A stretch of DNA of 64,000 bases from Bradyrhizobium sp. Ce-3 (GTDB lineage Bacteria > Pseudomonadota > Alphaproteobacteria > Rhizobiales > Xanthobacteraceae). The notes beneath the pieces were generated by a model. That model was not told the DNA's origin. It saw only the letters and a list, made by a program, of their open reading frames with translations, and ran no database searches. Position numbers and translations under genes: made by a program. Each line of letters opens with the position of its first letter. Positions within the stretch are counted from its first letter, which is position 1. This document shows positions 8,657 through 18,176 of this stretch, piece after piece. The stretch spans positions 48,647 through 112,646 of the forward strand of contig NZ_BQUV01000014.1 of assembly GCF_022835695.1 (NCBI RefSeq). The letters are read 5' to 3'.

Positions 8657-9135
8657 CGGCCGGGACGCAGCTCCAGGCTCTCGAGGCCGGCGGCGATGTT
8701 GACGCCGACCTGGCCCTGCACGCTGAGCGGCTGCAGGGCGATCGTGTTGTCGGAACCGCCGACCAGCACGTTGCCGCCGACGCCGACGCCGAGCGTCGCG
8801 CTGCCCTGCGCACCGGCGTAATTGCCGGACAGCGCACCCGGCCCGAGCCGCTCCACCGGCGCATAGACGCCCCAGGCCAGCGCCGATTCCTGGGTGATGC
8901 CGAGATCGATGCCGACCTTCTGGATGGTCGCGATGTAGCGATCCTCAGGCAGGCCGTTGGCCCGCAGCACGCAACCGAGATGAGTCACGGAGCCGACGAT
9001 GAAGCCGACGCTCGCGCCACCGCGGCATTCCAGGACGCCGACCTGAACGCGCTGGCTCGGCTGTTGGGCGTTGGCACCAACGATGGCGGTCAGCGTGGCG
9101 ATGGCGGCAACGGCTGGGAGAGTGAAGCGACGCAT
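8653..9135 (-). CDS. Secreted DUF992 protein (paralogue 1)
   Basis: A 160-residue exported protein; start at 9135 (MRRFTLPAVAAIATLTAIVGANA, signal cleavage near residue 23). The mature part matches DUF992: an early Cys in VGVLECRGG, the VGSVTHLGCVL segment with a second Cys, and a glycine-rich, beta-strand-like C-terminus (GVGVGGNVLVGGSDN...LSVQGQVGVNIA). The two conserved Cys could form a disulfide. Function of the family is unknown. A second DUF992 gene lies directly upstream on the same strand at 9383-9904, but a strong terminator between them argues for separate transcripts. Confidence 0.85.
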   Translation of the reverse strand: MRRFTLPAVAAIATLTAIVGANAQQPSQRVQVGVLECRGGASVGFIVGSVTHLGCVLRANGLPEDRYIATIQKVGIDLGITQESALAWGVYAPVERLGPGALSGNYAGAQGSATLGVGVGGNVLVGGSDNTIALQPLSVQGQVGVNIAAGLESLELRPGR

Positions 9136-9336
9136 GGTGGGAGTCTCCGGCTGAGAGGCATTGACGCGAGCACAGAACAGAACGGCGCCGTGTCTGCGGC
9201 GCCGTTTGCATCCTATGCCACAACATCGAACGGTCAGCCAGAATTTGCGGTGCCCGGCCACCGATTGTTGGGAGATGTTGCGGCGCTGCTATGTTCCTCG
9301 CAGCGCCGGAGTATAGGACAGCAAACCAAAGACAAA

Positions 9337-9364
9337 AAAGAGGCCCGCTTTCGCGGGCCTCTTT
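9337..9364 (-). terminator. Rho-independent terminator
   Basis: Perfect 12-bp stem AAAGAGGCCCGC / GCGGGCCTCTTT with a four-base loop, followed on the minus strand by a run of T. It lies just past the stop of the DUF992 gene at 9383-9904. Confidence 0.9.
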
Positions 9365-9382
9365 GATCGGACACCGACCAGC

Positions 9383-9904
9383 TTAGTGGTGGCGATGATG
9401 ACGGTGGTGGCGATGATGACGGCGCGGGCCGTAGGCAACCGGCTCGAGATCGATCCCGGCGATACCGGCCGCAACGTTGAGGCCGGTCTGGCCCTGCACG
9501 CTGATCGGCTGCAGCGCGTAGGCGTTGTTCGGACCACCGAACAGGAAGTTGCCGCCGGCACCGAGGCCGACCGAAGCGTTGACGCCGAAGCCGCCATAGC
9601 TGCCGGCCAGCGCACCGCGCGGCACCACCGTGGTCGGCGCGCTCACGGCCCAGGCGAGCTGGGTCGTCGCGGTGACGCCGAGGTCGACGCCGATCCGCTT
9701 GACGGTTGCGATGTAGGGCTCGGGACGGCGGCCGCCGCTCTGGAACACGCATTCGAGGCGAGCGACAGAGCCGACGACGAAGCCGACATTCTCGCCGCCA
9801 TGGCATTGCAGGACCCCAGCCTGAATCTGAGGCTGCTGCGCGTTGGCGGTGGCGAACGGCGCCAGCAACGCAAGCGCTGCAAGGGTGAGGGTCGAAAGTC
9901 GCAT
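9383..9904 (-). CDS. Secreted DUF992 protein with histidine-rich tail (paralogue 2)
   Basis: A 173-residue exported protein; start at 9904 (MRLSTLTLAALALLAPFATANA, signal cleavage near residue 22). Same plan as its neighbour: VLQCHGG, VGSVARLECVF, YIATVKRIGVDLGV and a final LQPISVQGQTGLNVAAGIAG block, so it is a DUF992 protein. Unlike paralogue 1 it ends in a tail of four HH pairs separated by Arg, at roughly residues 162-173, which could bind metal ions or polyanions. Function unknown. A clear terminator follows at 9337-9364. Confidence 0.85.
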   Translation of the reverse strand: MRLSTLTLAALALLAPFATANAQQPQIQAGVLQCHGGENVGFVVGSVARLECVFQSGGRRPEPYIATVKRIGVDLGVTATTQLAWAVSAPTTVVPRGALAGSYGGFGVNASVGLGAGGNFLFGGPNNAYALQPISVQGQTGLNVAAGIAGIDLEPVAYGPRRHHRHHRHHRHH

Positions 9905-10122
9905 TATCTGTCTCCGCAAGGTGAACTGAACTGGAATTTGTGCGGCGGACAGAAGGGAAGGGTCGTGTCCAAAACAAGGCAGTTCGCAAAGAGGCCGTAA
10001 AAACTTCCAGCGTGTGGCATCGATGTTCGTACACACGCGCGTGAGGTGATTGCGATGTGATTTGACTCCGCGATTTTACCGCGAGGCGCAGGCACACATC
10101 AACGAACCAATACACAAACAGA

Positions 10123-10151
10123 AACGCTCCCGCACCGAATGCGGGAGCGTT
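10123..10151 (-). terminator. Rho-independent terminator of the aspartate aminotransferase gene
   Basis: Perfect 12-bp stem AACGCTCCCGCA / TGCGGGAGCGTT with a five-base loop, then a T-rich stretch on the minus strand, about 37 bp past the stop codon at 10188. Confidence 0.85.
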
Positions 10152-10187
10152 GTCTCAGCGTTTCTTGGTTTCTTAATTCAGAACCGA

Positions 10188-12065
<1,878 letters not shown>

Positions 12066-12719
12066 ATGTACAAGCTCTATTCGATGCAGCGCTCCGGCAA
12101 CAGCTACAAGGTCCGGCTGGCGCTTGCGGTGCTGAACACGCCGTACGAGGCGATCGAGATCGACATCCTGCGCGGCGAGAGCCGCACCCCGGACTTCCTG
12201 GCCAAGAATCCGAGCGGCCAGGTGCCGCTGCTCGAGGTCGCCGACGGCCGCCATCTCGCCGAGTCCAACGCCATCCTCTGGTATGTCGCGATCGGCACGC
12301 CGCTGGCGCCGGAGTCGCGGATCGAGCGCGCCGAGGCGCTGCAGTGGATGTTCTTCGAGCAACACGCGCTGGAGCCGAATATCGGCGCCGCCTATTTCTG
12401 GCTGTCGCTGGTCAAGGGTGGGCGCGACCTGCAGACCCATGCGCTGGAAGATTGGATGGAGCGCGGCTATGCGGCGCTGCAGGTGATGGAAAATCACCTC
12501 AAGGGGCACGCCTATTTCGCTGCCGAGCAGTTCACCGTCGCCGACATCGCGCTCTACGGCTACACCCATGTCGCCGACCGCTGCGACTTCGACCTGACGA
12601 CCTTCCCGTCGATCCGCGCCTGGCTGAAACGGGTCGAGCAGACCCCCGGATTTGTCTCGATGGATTGGCAGCCCGGGCCCGAGGCCGAGCCTCGGACCCG
12701 CCTTGTCGCCGGCCTCTGA
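12066..12719 (+). CDS. Glutathione S-transferase family protein
   Basis: 217 residues. The start at 12066 (MYKLYSMQRSGNSYKVRLAL) gives a proper thioredoxin-fold N-terminus; the frame continues upstream through the tandem repeat, which is not likely to be coding. Seen: the glutathione-binding PSGQVPLLE cis-Pro loop near residues 52-60 and ESNAI near 69-73, then an all-helical C-terminal domain with FTVADIALYGY. Likely a cytosolic conjugating or peroxidase-type GST; substrate unknown. The ribosome site is weak. Confidence 0.88.
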   Translation: MYKLYSMQRSGNSYKVRLALAVLNTPYEAIEIDILRGESRTPDFLAKNPSGQVPLLEVADGRHLAESNAILWYVAIGTPLAPESRIERAEALQWMFFEQHALEPNIGAAYFWLSLVKGGRDLQTHALEDWMERGYAALQVMENHLKGHAYFAAEQFTVADIALYGYTHVADRCDFDLTTFPSIRAWLKRVEQTPGFVSMDWQPGPEAEPRTRLVAGL

Positions 12720-12897
12720 ATCCGGGTCTGAATTCCGGGAATAGCGGGGAAATTGCCTAAATTGCGGGCAGAACCCCCGCCGGCGCCGCATTTCCGCCGC
12801 TTTCAAGGGGCCCCGCCGCCGCAATCTTGCCGGTGACGCTGGGCAGATTCGCGCGGATGTCGCGAGTGATTCGCTCGCGGCCTGAGGGATTTAGACC

Positions 12898-13074
12898 ATG
12901 ACACGGTGGTCCGGCACGGCAGGCTTCGATGGCCACCCTACCCCAGTGGCATCATCCCGTCTGACCAACGCGATCGCGGCGTCGCTCGCGCTTGGCGCGC
13001 TGACGCTGTGCCTGGTCGTCGCCGTGACGGTGCTGTCGAGCAACATCAGCATGGCGACATCGATCCCGGCGTAA
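12898..13074 (+). CDS. Small single-span membrane protein (58 aa)
   Basis: ATG at 12898 preceded by GAGGGA at a good distance. The first 20 residues are polar (MTRWSGTAGFDG...). Then one hydrophobic helix spans about residues 28-50 (ASLALGALTLCLVVAVTVL), followed by a short tail. High-GC codon use is like its neighbours. No family recognised. The next small gene at 13136 has a similar plan, so the two may form a unit. Confidence 0.55.
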   Translation: MTRWSGTAGFDGHPTPVASSRLTNAIAASLALGALTLCLVVAVTVLSSNISMATSIPA

Positions 13075-13135
13075 TCAAGCAAATTCCTTTTGGCACCTGA
13101 TCCGCGGCAAGGCGCGGGAGAGACAGCGGCGCGAC

Positions 13136-13291
13136 ATGATGAAGACCCCCGTCGGACTTGTGACCGTGACGCTGTCGGCGGCGATCCTGCTGGCGGCATC
13201 GCTGCTGATCGTGACCGGCACGCAGGGCGAAGACCGCGCGCACCCGGCGCACGTCACGGCGCCTGCCGCCAAGCCGGCCCCACAGCGCTAG
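13136..13291 (+). CDS. Small exported or membrane protein (51 aa)
   Basis: Two adjacent ATG codons (13136, 13139) follow a GGGAGAGA stretch. The product has an N-terminal hydrophobic segment (LVTVTLSAAILLAASLLIVT) and a polar Pro/Ala/His-rich tail ending at the TAG at 13289. It could be a signal-anchored periplasmic peptide. 61 bp after the preceding small gene, same strand. No family recognised. Confidence 0.5.
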   Translation: MMKTPVGLVTVTLSAAILLAASLLIVTGTQGEDRAHPAHVTAPAAKPAPQR

Positions 13292-13307
13292 CTCAGGCGC
13301 CAGGGCG

Positions 13308-13661
13308 CTAGCTCCATTTGTGGAAGATGAAGAACGCGCCGGCGGCGATGAAGGCGAAGCCGAGCGCGTGATTCCAGCCCAGCGGCTCCTTCAGGTACAG
13401 CACCGAGAAGCCGGCGAACACGACCAGCGTGATCACCTCCTGCATGGTCTTGAGCTGCGCCGCCGAATAGACCGCGCTGCCCCAGCGATTGGCCGGCACC
13501 GCCAGCCAGTATTCGAAGAAGGCGATCCCCCAGCTCACCATGATGACGAGGGGCAGCGAATGATCCTTGAACTTGAGATGGCCGTACCAGGCGAAGGTCA
13601 TGAAGACGTTCGAGGCAAACAGCATCAGGATCGGCAGCAGCGACGGCGAAATGGCGGGCAT
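13308..13661 (-). CDS. DUF486 (DMT-like) small membrane protein
   Basis: 117 residues with four predicted membrane helices (about 5-25, 35-55, 70-92, 96-115). The segments WGIAFFEYWLAVPANRWG (about residues 44-61) and AQLKTMQEVITLVVF match the DUF486 family, compact relatives of drug/metabolite transporters. Substrate unknown. It converges on the small gene ending at 13291. Confidence 0.88.
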   Translation of the reverse strand: MPAISPSLLPILMLFASNVFMTFAWYGHLKFKDHSLPLVIMVSWGIAFFEYWLAVPANRWGSAVYSAAQLKTMQEVITLVVFAGFSVLYLKEPLGWNHALGFAFIAAGAFFIFHKWS

Positions 13662-13870
13662 TGATGTCCTCTTGCAAGCACGGCACGCGGTAACCCGCAG
13701 GCCCGGAACCGGGTTCCATGGATCTACATATCATTTGATTTGAAAGCAGCGAAAGCTGGTTCATCCGGCGCAAGGCCTGTTTAACGGTCGGAACGGAAAT
13801 GCCGGCGCCGTTGCGGCGCTGTCGTCAAACTACCGCTTTATCGTTTGTTCGACAGATAGCGAGAACGCGC

Positions 13871-14686
13871 ATGCGGTTCGACTGGCGTGCAATTTCAGGT
13901 CCGGCCTTGACGGCGATCACGGCGCTTGCCGCTTTCCTGATCGACCGCCTCATCGTCGCCGTGCCCAATCCCGCGCCGCTGTTCGTCTGCATCGTGGCGC
14001 TCGCCAGCTCGATCAGCGGCATCACCTCCGGGCTGATCTCCGCCGCGATCGCGGTCGCCGCCTCGGCGCTGTTCTTCCTCGATCACCGCGCGCTGCCCGG
14101 CTATGACGCCGCCGACGTCGCGCGGATGCTGATGCTGGCGGCGACCACCGCCGGCACCGCCTTGATCACCGGAATGCTGCGGCAGAAATGGATCGACGCC
14201 TTTGCCGCGGACCAGCAGCATCACGCCACCTCGGCGCGGCTCGCCGCCGCGCTCGACCAGGTCGACATCGGCATCGTGCTGCTCGACGCCGACACCCGTG
14301 CCGAATTCATCAACCGCGCCTTCCGCGACTATTTCGCGCTGTCGGACGCGCAGGCCGAGAGCAAGCCGCCTTTCGTCGCGCTGATGTATCATGGCCGCGA
14401 CACCGGCGCGTATGAACTGCCGGAAGACGAGCTGAGCGCATTCGTCGCCAAGCGCATCGAGATGATGCGGTCGGGCGATTCCACGCCGATCAACCTCAAT
14501 CTCGCCGATGGCCAGGTGCTGCGCTTCAGCTGCACCGCGCTGCCGGACGGCGGCCGCATGTTGAGCTACACGCCGGTGACCGACCTGGTGCGGCACACCG
14601 ACGATCCGGCGAAGGCCGACGAATATCGCGCGCAACGCGCCGGCCGCGAACGCCATCCGGCGCGGTTGCTGCGCGCCGCCGAGTGA
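13871..14686 (+). CDS. Membrane-anchored PAS-domain protein
   Basis: 271 residues from ATG at 13871 (MRFDWRAISGPALTAITAL). Residues 10-105 form about four membrane helices in a DUF4118-like arrangement as found at the N-terminus of some sensor kinases; a PAS domain follows at roughly 125-240 (ALDQVDIGIVLLDADTRAEF). There is no kinase, GGDEF or other output domain before the stop, so it would need a partner, or it is a truncated sensor. The next gene is an unrelated GNAT. Confidence 0.75.
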   Translation: MRFDWRAISGPALTAITALAAFLIDRLIVAVPNPAPLFVCIVALASSISGITSGLISAAIAVAASALFFLDHRALPGYDAADVARMLMLAATTAGTALITGMLRQKWIDAFAADQQHHATSARLAAALDQVDIGIVLLDADTRAEFINRAFRDYFALSDAQAESKPPFVALMYHGRDTGAYELPEDELSAFVAKRIEMMRSGDSTPINLNLADGQVLRFSCTALPDGGRMLSYTPVTDLVRHTDDPAKADEYRAQRAGRERHPARLLRAAE

Positions 14687-14781
14687 GGCGCGCGCTCGTC
14701 CGCAATTGATCCCACGAGATAGCGACGGTAGAATCGTTGCGAGCGATGCGCACGCGTCGCGCAACGCAGGATCATCCGCCC

Positions 14782-15243
14782 ATGTCCGACGACGTCACCA
14801 TCCGCTTCGTCACGCGCGACGACTATGCGCAATGGCTTCCTCTGTGGGACGGCTACAACGCCTTCTATGAACGTTCCGGACCGACCGCGCTCGCGCCCGA
14901 GATCACCGCGATGACATGGGCGCGCTTCTTCGACGCCTACGAGCCGATGCATGCGCTGGTCGCCGACGCCGGCGGCACGCTGATCGGGCTGACGCATTAT
15001 CTGTTTCACCGCTCGACCACGGCGATCGCGCCAACCTGCTATTTGCAGGATCTCTTCACCAATCAGGCCGTGCGCCGCAAGGGCGTCGGCCGCGCCTTGA
15101 TCAACGGCGTCTCCGCGCAGGCGAAGCTCGCGGGATCGCCGCGGGTCTACTGGCAGACGCATGAGACCAACCACACCGCGATGCGGCTTTATGACAAGGT
15201 CGCGGACAAACCCGGCTTCGTGATTTATCGCAAGATCATCTGA
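14782..15243 (+). CDS. GNAT family N-acetyltransferase
   Basis: 153 residues from ATG at 14782 (MSDDVTIRFVTRDDYAQW). Seen: a typical N-terminal strand-helix unit, then the acetyl-CoA-binding motif A, YLQDLFTNQAVRRKGVGRAL (about residues 88-107, with the R/Q-x-x-G-x-G/A loop as RRKGVGRAL), and a C-terminal THETNHTAMRLYDK. Acetylates an unidentified amine substrate. A strong terminator follows at 15357. Confidence 0.88.
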   Translation: MSDDVTIRFVTRDDYAQWLPLWDGYNAFYERSGPTALAPEITAMTWARFFDAYEPMHALVADAGGTLIGLTHYLFHRSTTAIAPTCYLQDLFTNQAVRRKGVGRALINGVSAQAKLAGSPRVYWQTHETNHTAMRLYDKVADKPGFVIYRKII

Positions 15244-15356
15244 GCGAACCCTGCGCGGCCTGTGGATGCAATGCAGATGTCACCGGCGCGTTACAAAGCC
15301 CGGCTAGGCTTCCGCTCGCGTAAGATCAGGCCCCCCGTCTCAGATCTCGCGCCCCG

Positions 15357-15402
15357 AGCGGTCCCCGTCAGTCGCCGCGTCTGACCGGGACCGCTTTTTT
15401 TG
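15357..15402 (+). terminator. Rho-independent terminator
   Basis: 15-bp stem (AGCGGTCCCCGTCAG against CTGACCGGGACCGCT, one mismatch), nine-base loop and a run of T. It serves the GNAT gene ending at 15243. Confidence 0.85.
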
Positions 15403-15519
15403 TGACATTGCCGTGCGCGATGGGTGCCATGCGTGATCGGCGGTAGAGCGGCACCTTGCCGGCCCGCGGCGCGATTGTCACAATGCGCGCATCCCTCGCC
15501 TATCCCACAGGATTGTCTC

Positions 15520-16461
15520 ATGGAAATTCGTAATCTCGGCGGCTCCGGCCTGCGCGTGTCTGCGGTCGGCATCGGCTGCAACAATTTCGGCCAGCGCACC
15601 GATCTGGAGACCTCGCGCAAGGTGATCCACAAGGCGATCGATCTCGGCATCACGCTGTTCGACACCGCCGACATCTATGCCGGCATGGGCGGCTCGGAGA
15701 CCGTGCTCGGAACCGTGCTGGGCGACCGCCGCAAGGACATCGTGCTCGCCACCAAATTCTCCAAGCCGATGGCGACCGACGGCACCAAGCAGGGCGCCTC
15801 GCGGCGCTACATCATGTCGGCGGTCGAAGCGAGCCTCACCCGCCTGAAGACCGACTATATCGATCTCTACCAGCAGCACGATTATGATCCGCTGACCCCG
15901 ATCGACGAGACGCTGCGCGCGCTCGACGATCTCGTGCGCCAGGGCAAGGTGCGCTACATCGGCAACTCCAACTTCCCGGCATGGCGGATCGCGGAGGCCG
16001 AATATGTCGCGCGCGAGTTGAACGTGAATCGCTTCGTGTCCTGCCAGGACGAATACAGCCTTGTGGTGCGCGGCATCGAGAAGGACCTGCTGCCCGCGGC
16101 ACAGCAATACAATCTCGGCCTGCTGCCGTTCTTCCCGCTCGCCAGCGGGCTGTTGACCGGCAAGTACCAGCGCGGCGCCGCTGCGCCCGCCGACACCCGC
16201 TTCGCCAAGGCACCGGCCCTGAAGGATCGCTACGTCACGCCGCGCAACGAGGACATCGTCGAGAAGCTGCAGGCCTTCGCGAGCGAGCGCGGCCACACCA
16301 TGCTCGAGCTCGCCTTCTCCTGGCTCGCCGCCCGCCCGCAAGTCGCCAGCGTGATTGCCGGCGCGACGCGGCCCGAGCAGATCGAGCAGAACGTCAAGGC
16401 GATCAGCTGGAAGCTGAGCGCCGAGGAGATGGCGGAGATCGACGGGATTACGAATGGATGA
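15520..16461 (+). CDS. Aldo/keto reductase
   Basis: 313 residues from ATG at 15520 (MEIRNLGGSGLRVSAVGIG). An NADPH-dependent TIM-barrel oxidoreductase of the potassium-channel beta-subunit/YghZ-like branch. Seen: FDTADIYAGMGGSE (about 46-59) with catalytic Asp and Tyr, a conserved Lys in VLATKFSKP, DYIDLYQQHDYD with the catalytic-tetrad His region, and C-terminal SVIAGATRPEQIEQN, the NADPH phosphate-binding motif. Substrate not predictable. An upstream extension of the frame lacks family similarity. Confidence 0.92.
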   Translation: MEIRNLGGSGLRVSAVGIGCNNFGQRTDLETSRKVIHKAIDLGITLFDTADIYAGMGGSETVLGTVLGDRRKDIVLATKFSKPMATDGTKQGASRRYIMSAVEASLTRLKTDYIDLYQQHDYDPLTPIDETLRALDDLVRQGKVRYIGNSNFPAWRIAEAEYVARELNVNRFVSCQDEYSLVVRGIEKDLLPAAQQYNLGLLPFFPLASGLLTGKYQRGAAAPADTRFAKAPALKDRYVTPRNEDIVEKLQAFASERGHTMLELAFSWLAARPQVASVIAGATRPEQIEQNVKAISWKLSAEEMAEIDGITNG

Positions 16462-16469
16462 GCGAGCGG

Positions 16470-16950
16470 CGCCCGCTCAGCTCCCTCTCCCCGTTCTTCA
16501 CGGGGAGAGGGCTGGGGTGAGGGGCTCTATCCACGTAGCTCGGTTTGAATTGCAATCAGCACACCATCGATATGACCGAGCACATCGTTGTTCCAGAAGC
16601 GAAGCACGCGATATCCCTCCCCAATCAGATACCGGTCCCGGACCATGTCTGCAGCCGAGTCCGCGTGCTGACCGCCATCCACTTCGATCACGAGCCGTTT
16701 CTCGCGGCAGACGAAGTCGCAGATGTAACTCCCAATCGGCACTTGCCGCGCGAACTTGTGGCCGTCGATCTGGCGGTTGCGGACGCGATTCCAAAGCACA
16801 GTCTCCGCATCCGTTTGATCGGTGCGCAATCGTCTCGCGAGTCGGATAGGCGTTTCCTTGCGGCCCCGCATTGCCTTGCCCCTCACCCGGAAGCAACGCG
16901 ATGCGTTGCTTCCGACCTCTCCCCGCAAAGAGCGGGGAGAGGTTGAGGAG
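16470..16950. mobile_element. Repeat-bounded cassette carrying a DUF559 endonuclease gene
   Basis: Left arm: CCCTCTCCCCGT / ACGGGGAGAGGG palindrome (16483-16511), then a GCTGGGGTGAGGGGC stretch. Right arm: GCCCCTCACCC, an inserted palindrome GGAAGCAACGC / GCGTTGCTTCC (16889-16913), then CCTCTCCCCGC / GCGGGGAGAGG (16916-16942). The arms are inverted with respect to each other and closely hug the gene at 16527-16871. The plan is the same as in the short elements at 41.3, 54.2 and 60.5 kb. That it is mobile is inference. Confidence 0.55.
16527..16871 (-). CDS. DUF559 (VSR-like) putative endonuclease
   Basis: 114 residues from ATG at 16871 (MRGRKETPIRLARRLRTDQT). Seen: TDAETVLWNRVRNRQIDGHK, FARQVPIGSYICDFVC and LVIEVDGGQH, the diagnostic blocks of DUF559, related to very-short-patch-repair endonucleases and the PD-(D/E)xK fold (Asp in CDFVC, Glu-x-Asp in VIEVDGGQH). 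A nicking or endonuclease activity is inferred; the biological role of the family is not settled. Two inverted repeat arms flank it within about 50 bp on the left and 80 bp on the right. Confidence 0.85.
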   Translation of the reverse strand: MRGRKETPIRLARRLRTDQTDAETVLWNRVRNRQIDGHKFARQVPIGSYICDFVCREKRLVIEVDGGQHADSAADMVRDRYLIGEGYRVLRFWNNDVLGHIDGVLIAIQTELRG

Positions 16951-18174
16951 TCAAGCCACCAACCCCTTCATCGGCTTCACCGGGGCGCTGTCCGGAAACA
17001 CCGTGTCCGCCAGCACGCGCTCGCCGAGGCCGAACTGGTCGTGCAGCACGCCCTTGATCACGGCGCGCAGGTCGATGGTCGGGGCGAGATCGCGGGCCTG
17101 GTAGAGATTGGCCGGCTTGAGGCCCGGCCAGTCGGTGATCATGCGGCCGCCGTTGACTGCACCGCCGGCGAGCAGCGCGATGGTGCCGGTACCGTGGTCG
17201 GTGCCCTCGGTGCCGTTGATGCGCGCGGTGCGGCCGAACTCGGTGGCGACCACGATCACCGTGTCGCGCCAGCGCGCACCTAAGCCGCTCTGAAATTCCG
17301 CCAGCGCGCCGTCGAGCCCGCCGAGCAGCTGCGCGAGCCGGCCGACCGGCCCGCCTTCATTGGCGTGGGTATCCCAGCCGTCGAAGGCCAGCGCGCCGAT
17401 CCGCGGGCCGTCATCGGCCGCCATCAATTTCGCGGCGCCGCGCGCCACCAGCCGCATCGCCGCCACCCCGCCGCCGCCGGGCTTCGGCTTCATCTCGTCG
17501 CCCTGCGCCTGCTTCTCGAGCTGCAGGCCTTGCGTCAGCGCGCTCGCCAGTGTCGGATCGCGGTGTTGATACAGATCAAGCAGCCGCATCGCGGTATCGT
17601 CGGCCGCCTGCGGCAGCGCGGTCGGCGCCCAGCCGACGGTCGGCGCCGCGCCGCGCAACACCAGCGGCGTGGTCGGCCCGACCGCGAGCGCGCTCGTCAC
17701 CCGCTCGCCCTTTGGCAACGCTTCGAGCGCGCGGTTGAGCCAGCCGGACTGCACCCGGCCGGGACCAGGGAAGCCGCTCTCCAGCACATCCTGCCCATCA
17801 AAGTGTGAGCGATCGCGATACGAGGTCGCGACCGCATGGACCACCGCGGCCTGCTTGGCGCGGTACATCCGCGCGAATTCCGGCATCGCCGGATGCAGGC
17901 CGAAAAATGGATCGAGCATCACCGCCGCGTTCGGTCCATCGGCGCGAAGTGCGATCGCGCCATGCAGCCCGGCATAATCGGGATCGCCGACCGGAGCCAC
18001 GGTGGCAAGGCCGTCGAGCGCGCCGCGCAGGATGATGGTGACGAAGCGCGGATCGCGGCCGTCGGCCGCGCGCGCGAATCTCGGCAAATAGGCCCAGGCG
18101 GCAAAGGATGCGCCGCCGAGCAGCAGCGCACGCCGCGATGTCGCCTGCAGCATCAGGCTCTCGGAGCAATCCAT
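16951..18174 (-). CDS. DUF1501 family exported protein
   Basis: About 407 residues, secreted through the Tat route: a twin-arginine motif SRRALLLGG lies near residues 15-23, followed by a hydrophobic stretch. DUF1501 belongs to the sulfatase/alkaline-phosphatase-like fold; FDGWDTHANEGG and EFGRTARINGTEGTDHGTG (near the C-terminus) are its metal-site-like motifs. The start at 18174 is favoured because AGAGGAG is 6 bp away; the ATG at 18180 overlaps the upstream stop codon. It is the standard partner of the DUF1800 gene just upstream. Function unknown. Confidence 0.85.
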   Translation of the reverse strand: MDCSESLMLQATSRRALLLGGASFAAWAYLPRFARAADGRDPRFVTIILRGALDGLATVAPVGDPDYAGLHGAIALRADGPNAAVMLDPFFGLHPAMPEFARMYRAKQAAVVHAVATSYRDRSHFDGQDVLESGFPGPGRVQSGWLNRALEALPKGERVTSALAVGPTTPLVLRGAAPTVGWAPTALPQAADDTAMRLLDLYQHRDPTLASALTQGLQLEKQAQGDEMKPKPGGGGVAAMRLVARGAAKLMAADDGPRIGALAFDGWDTHANEGGPVGRLAQLLGGLDGALAEFQSGLGARWRDTVIVVATEFGRTARINGTEGTDHGTGTIALLAGGAVNGGRMITDWPGLKPANLYQARDLAPTIDLRAVIKGVLHDQFGLGERVLADTVFPDSAPVKPMKGLVA

Positions 18175-18176
18175 CG

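Noticed and set aside
9337-9364. Hairpin considered as a REP repeat
   Set aside because: A single copy with a T tract in the right place is better explained as a terminator.
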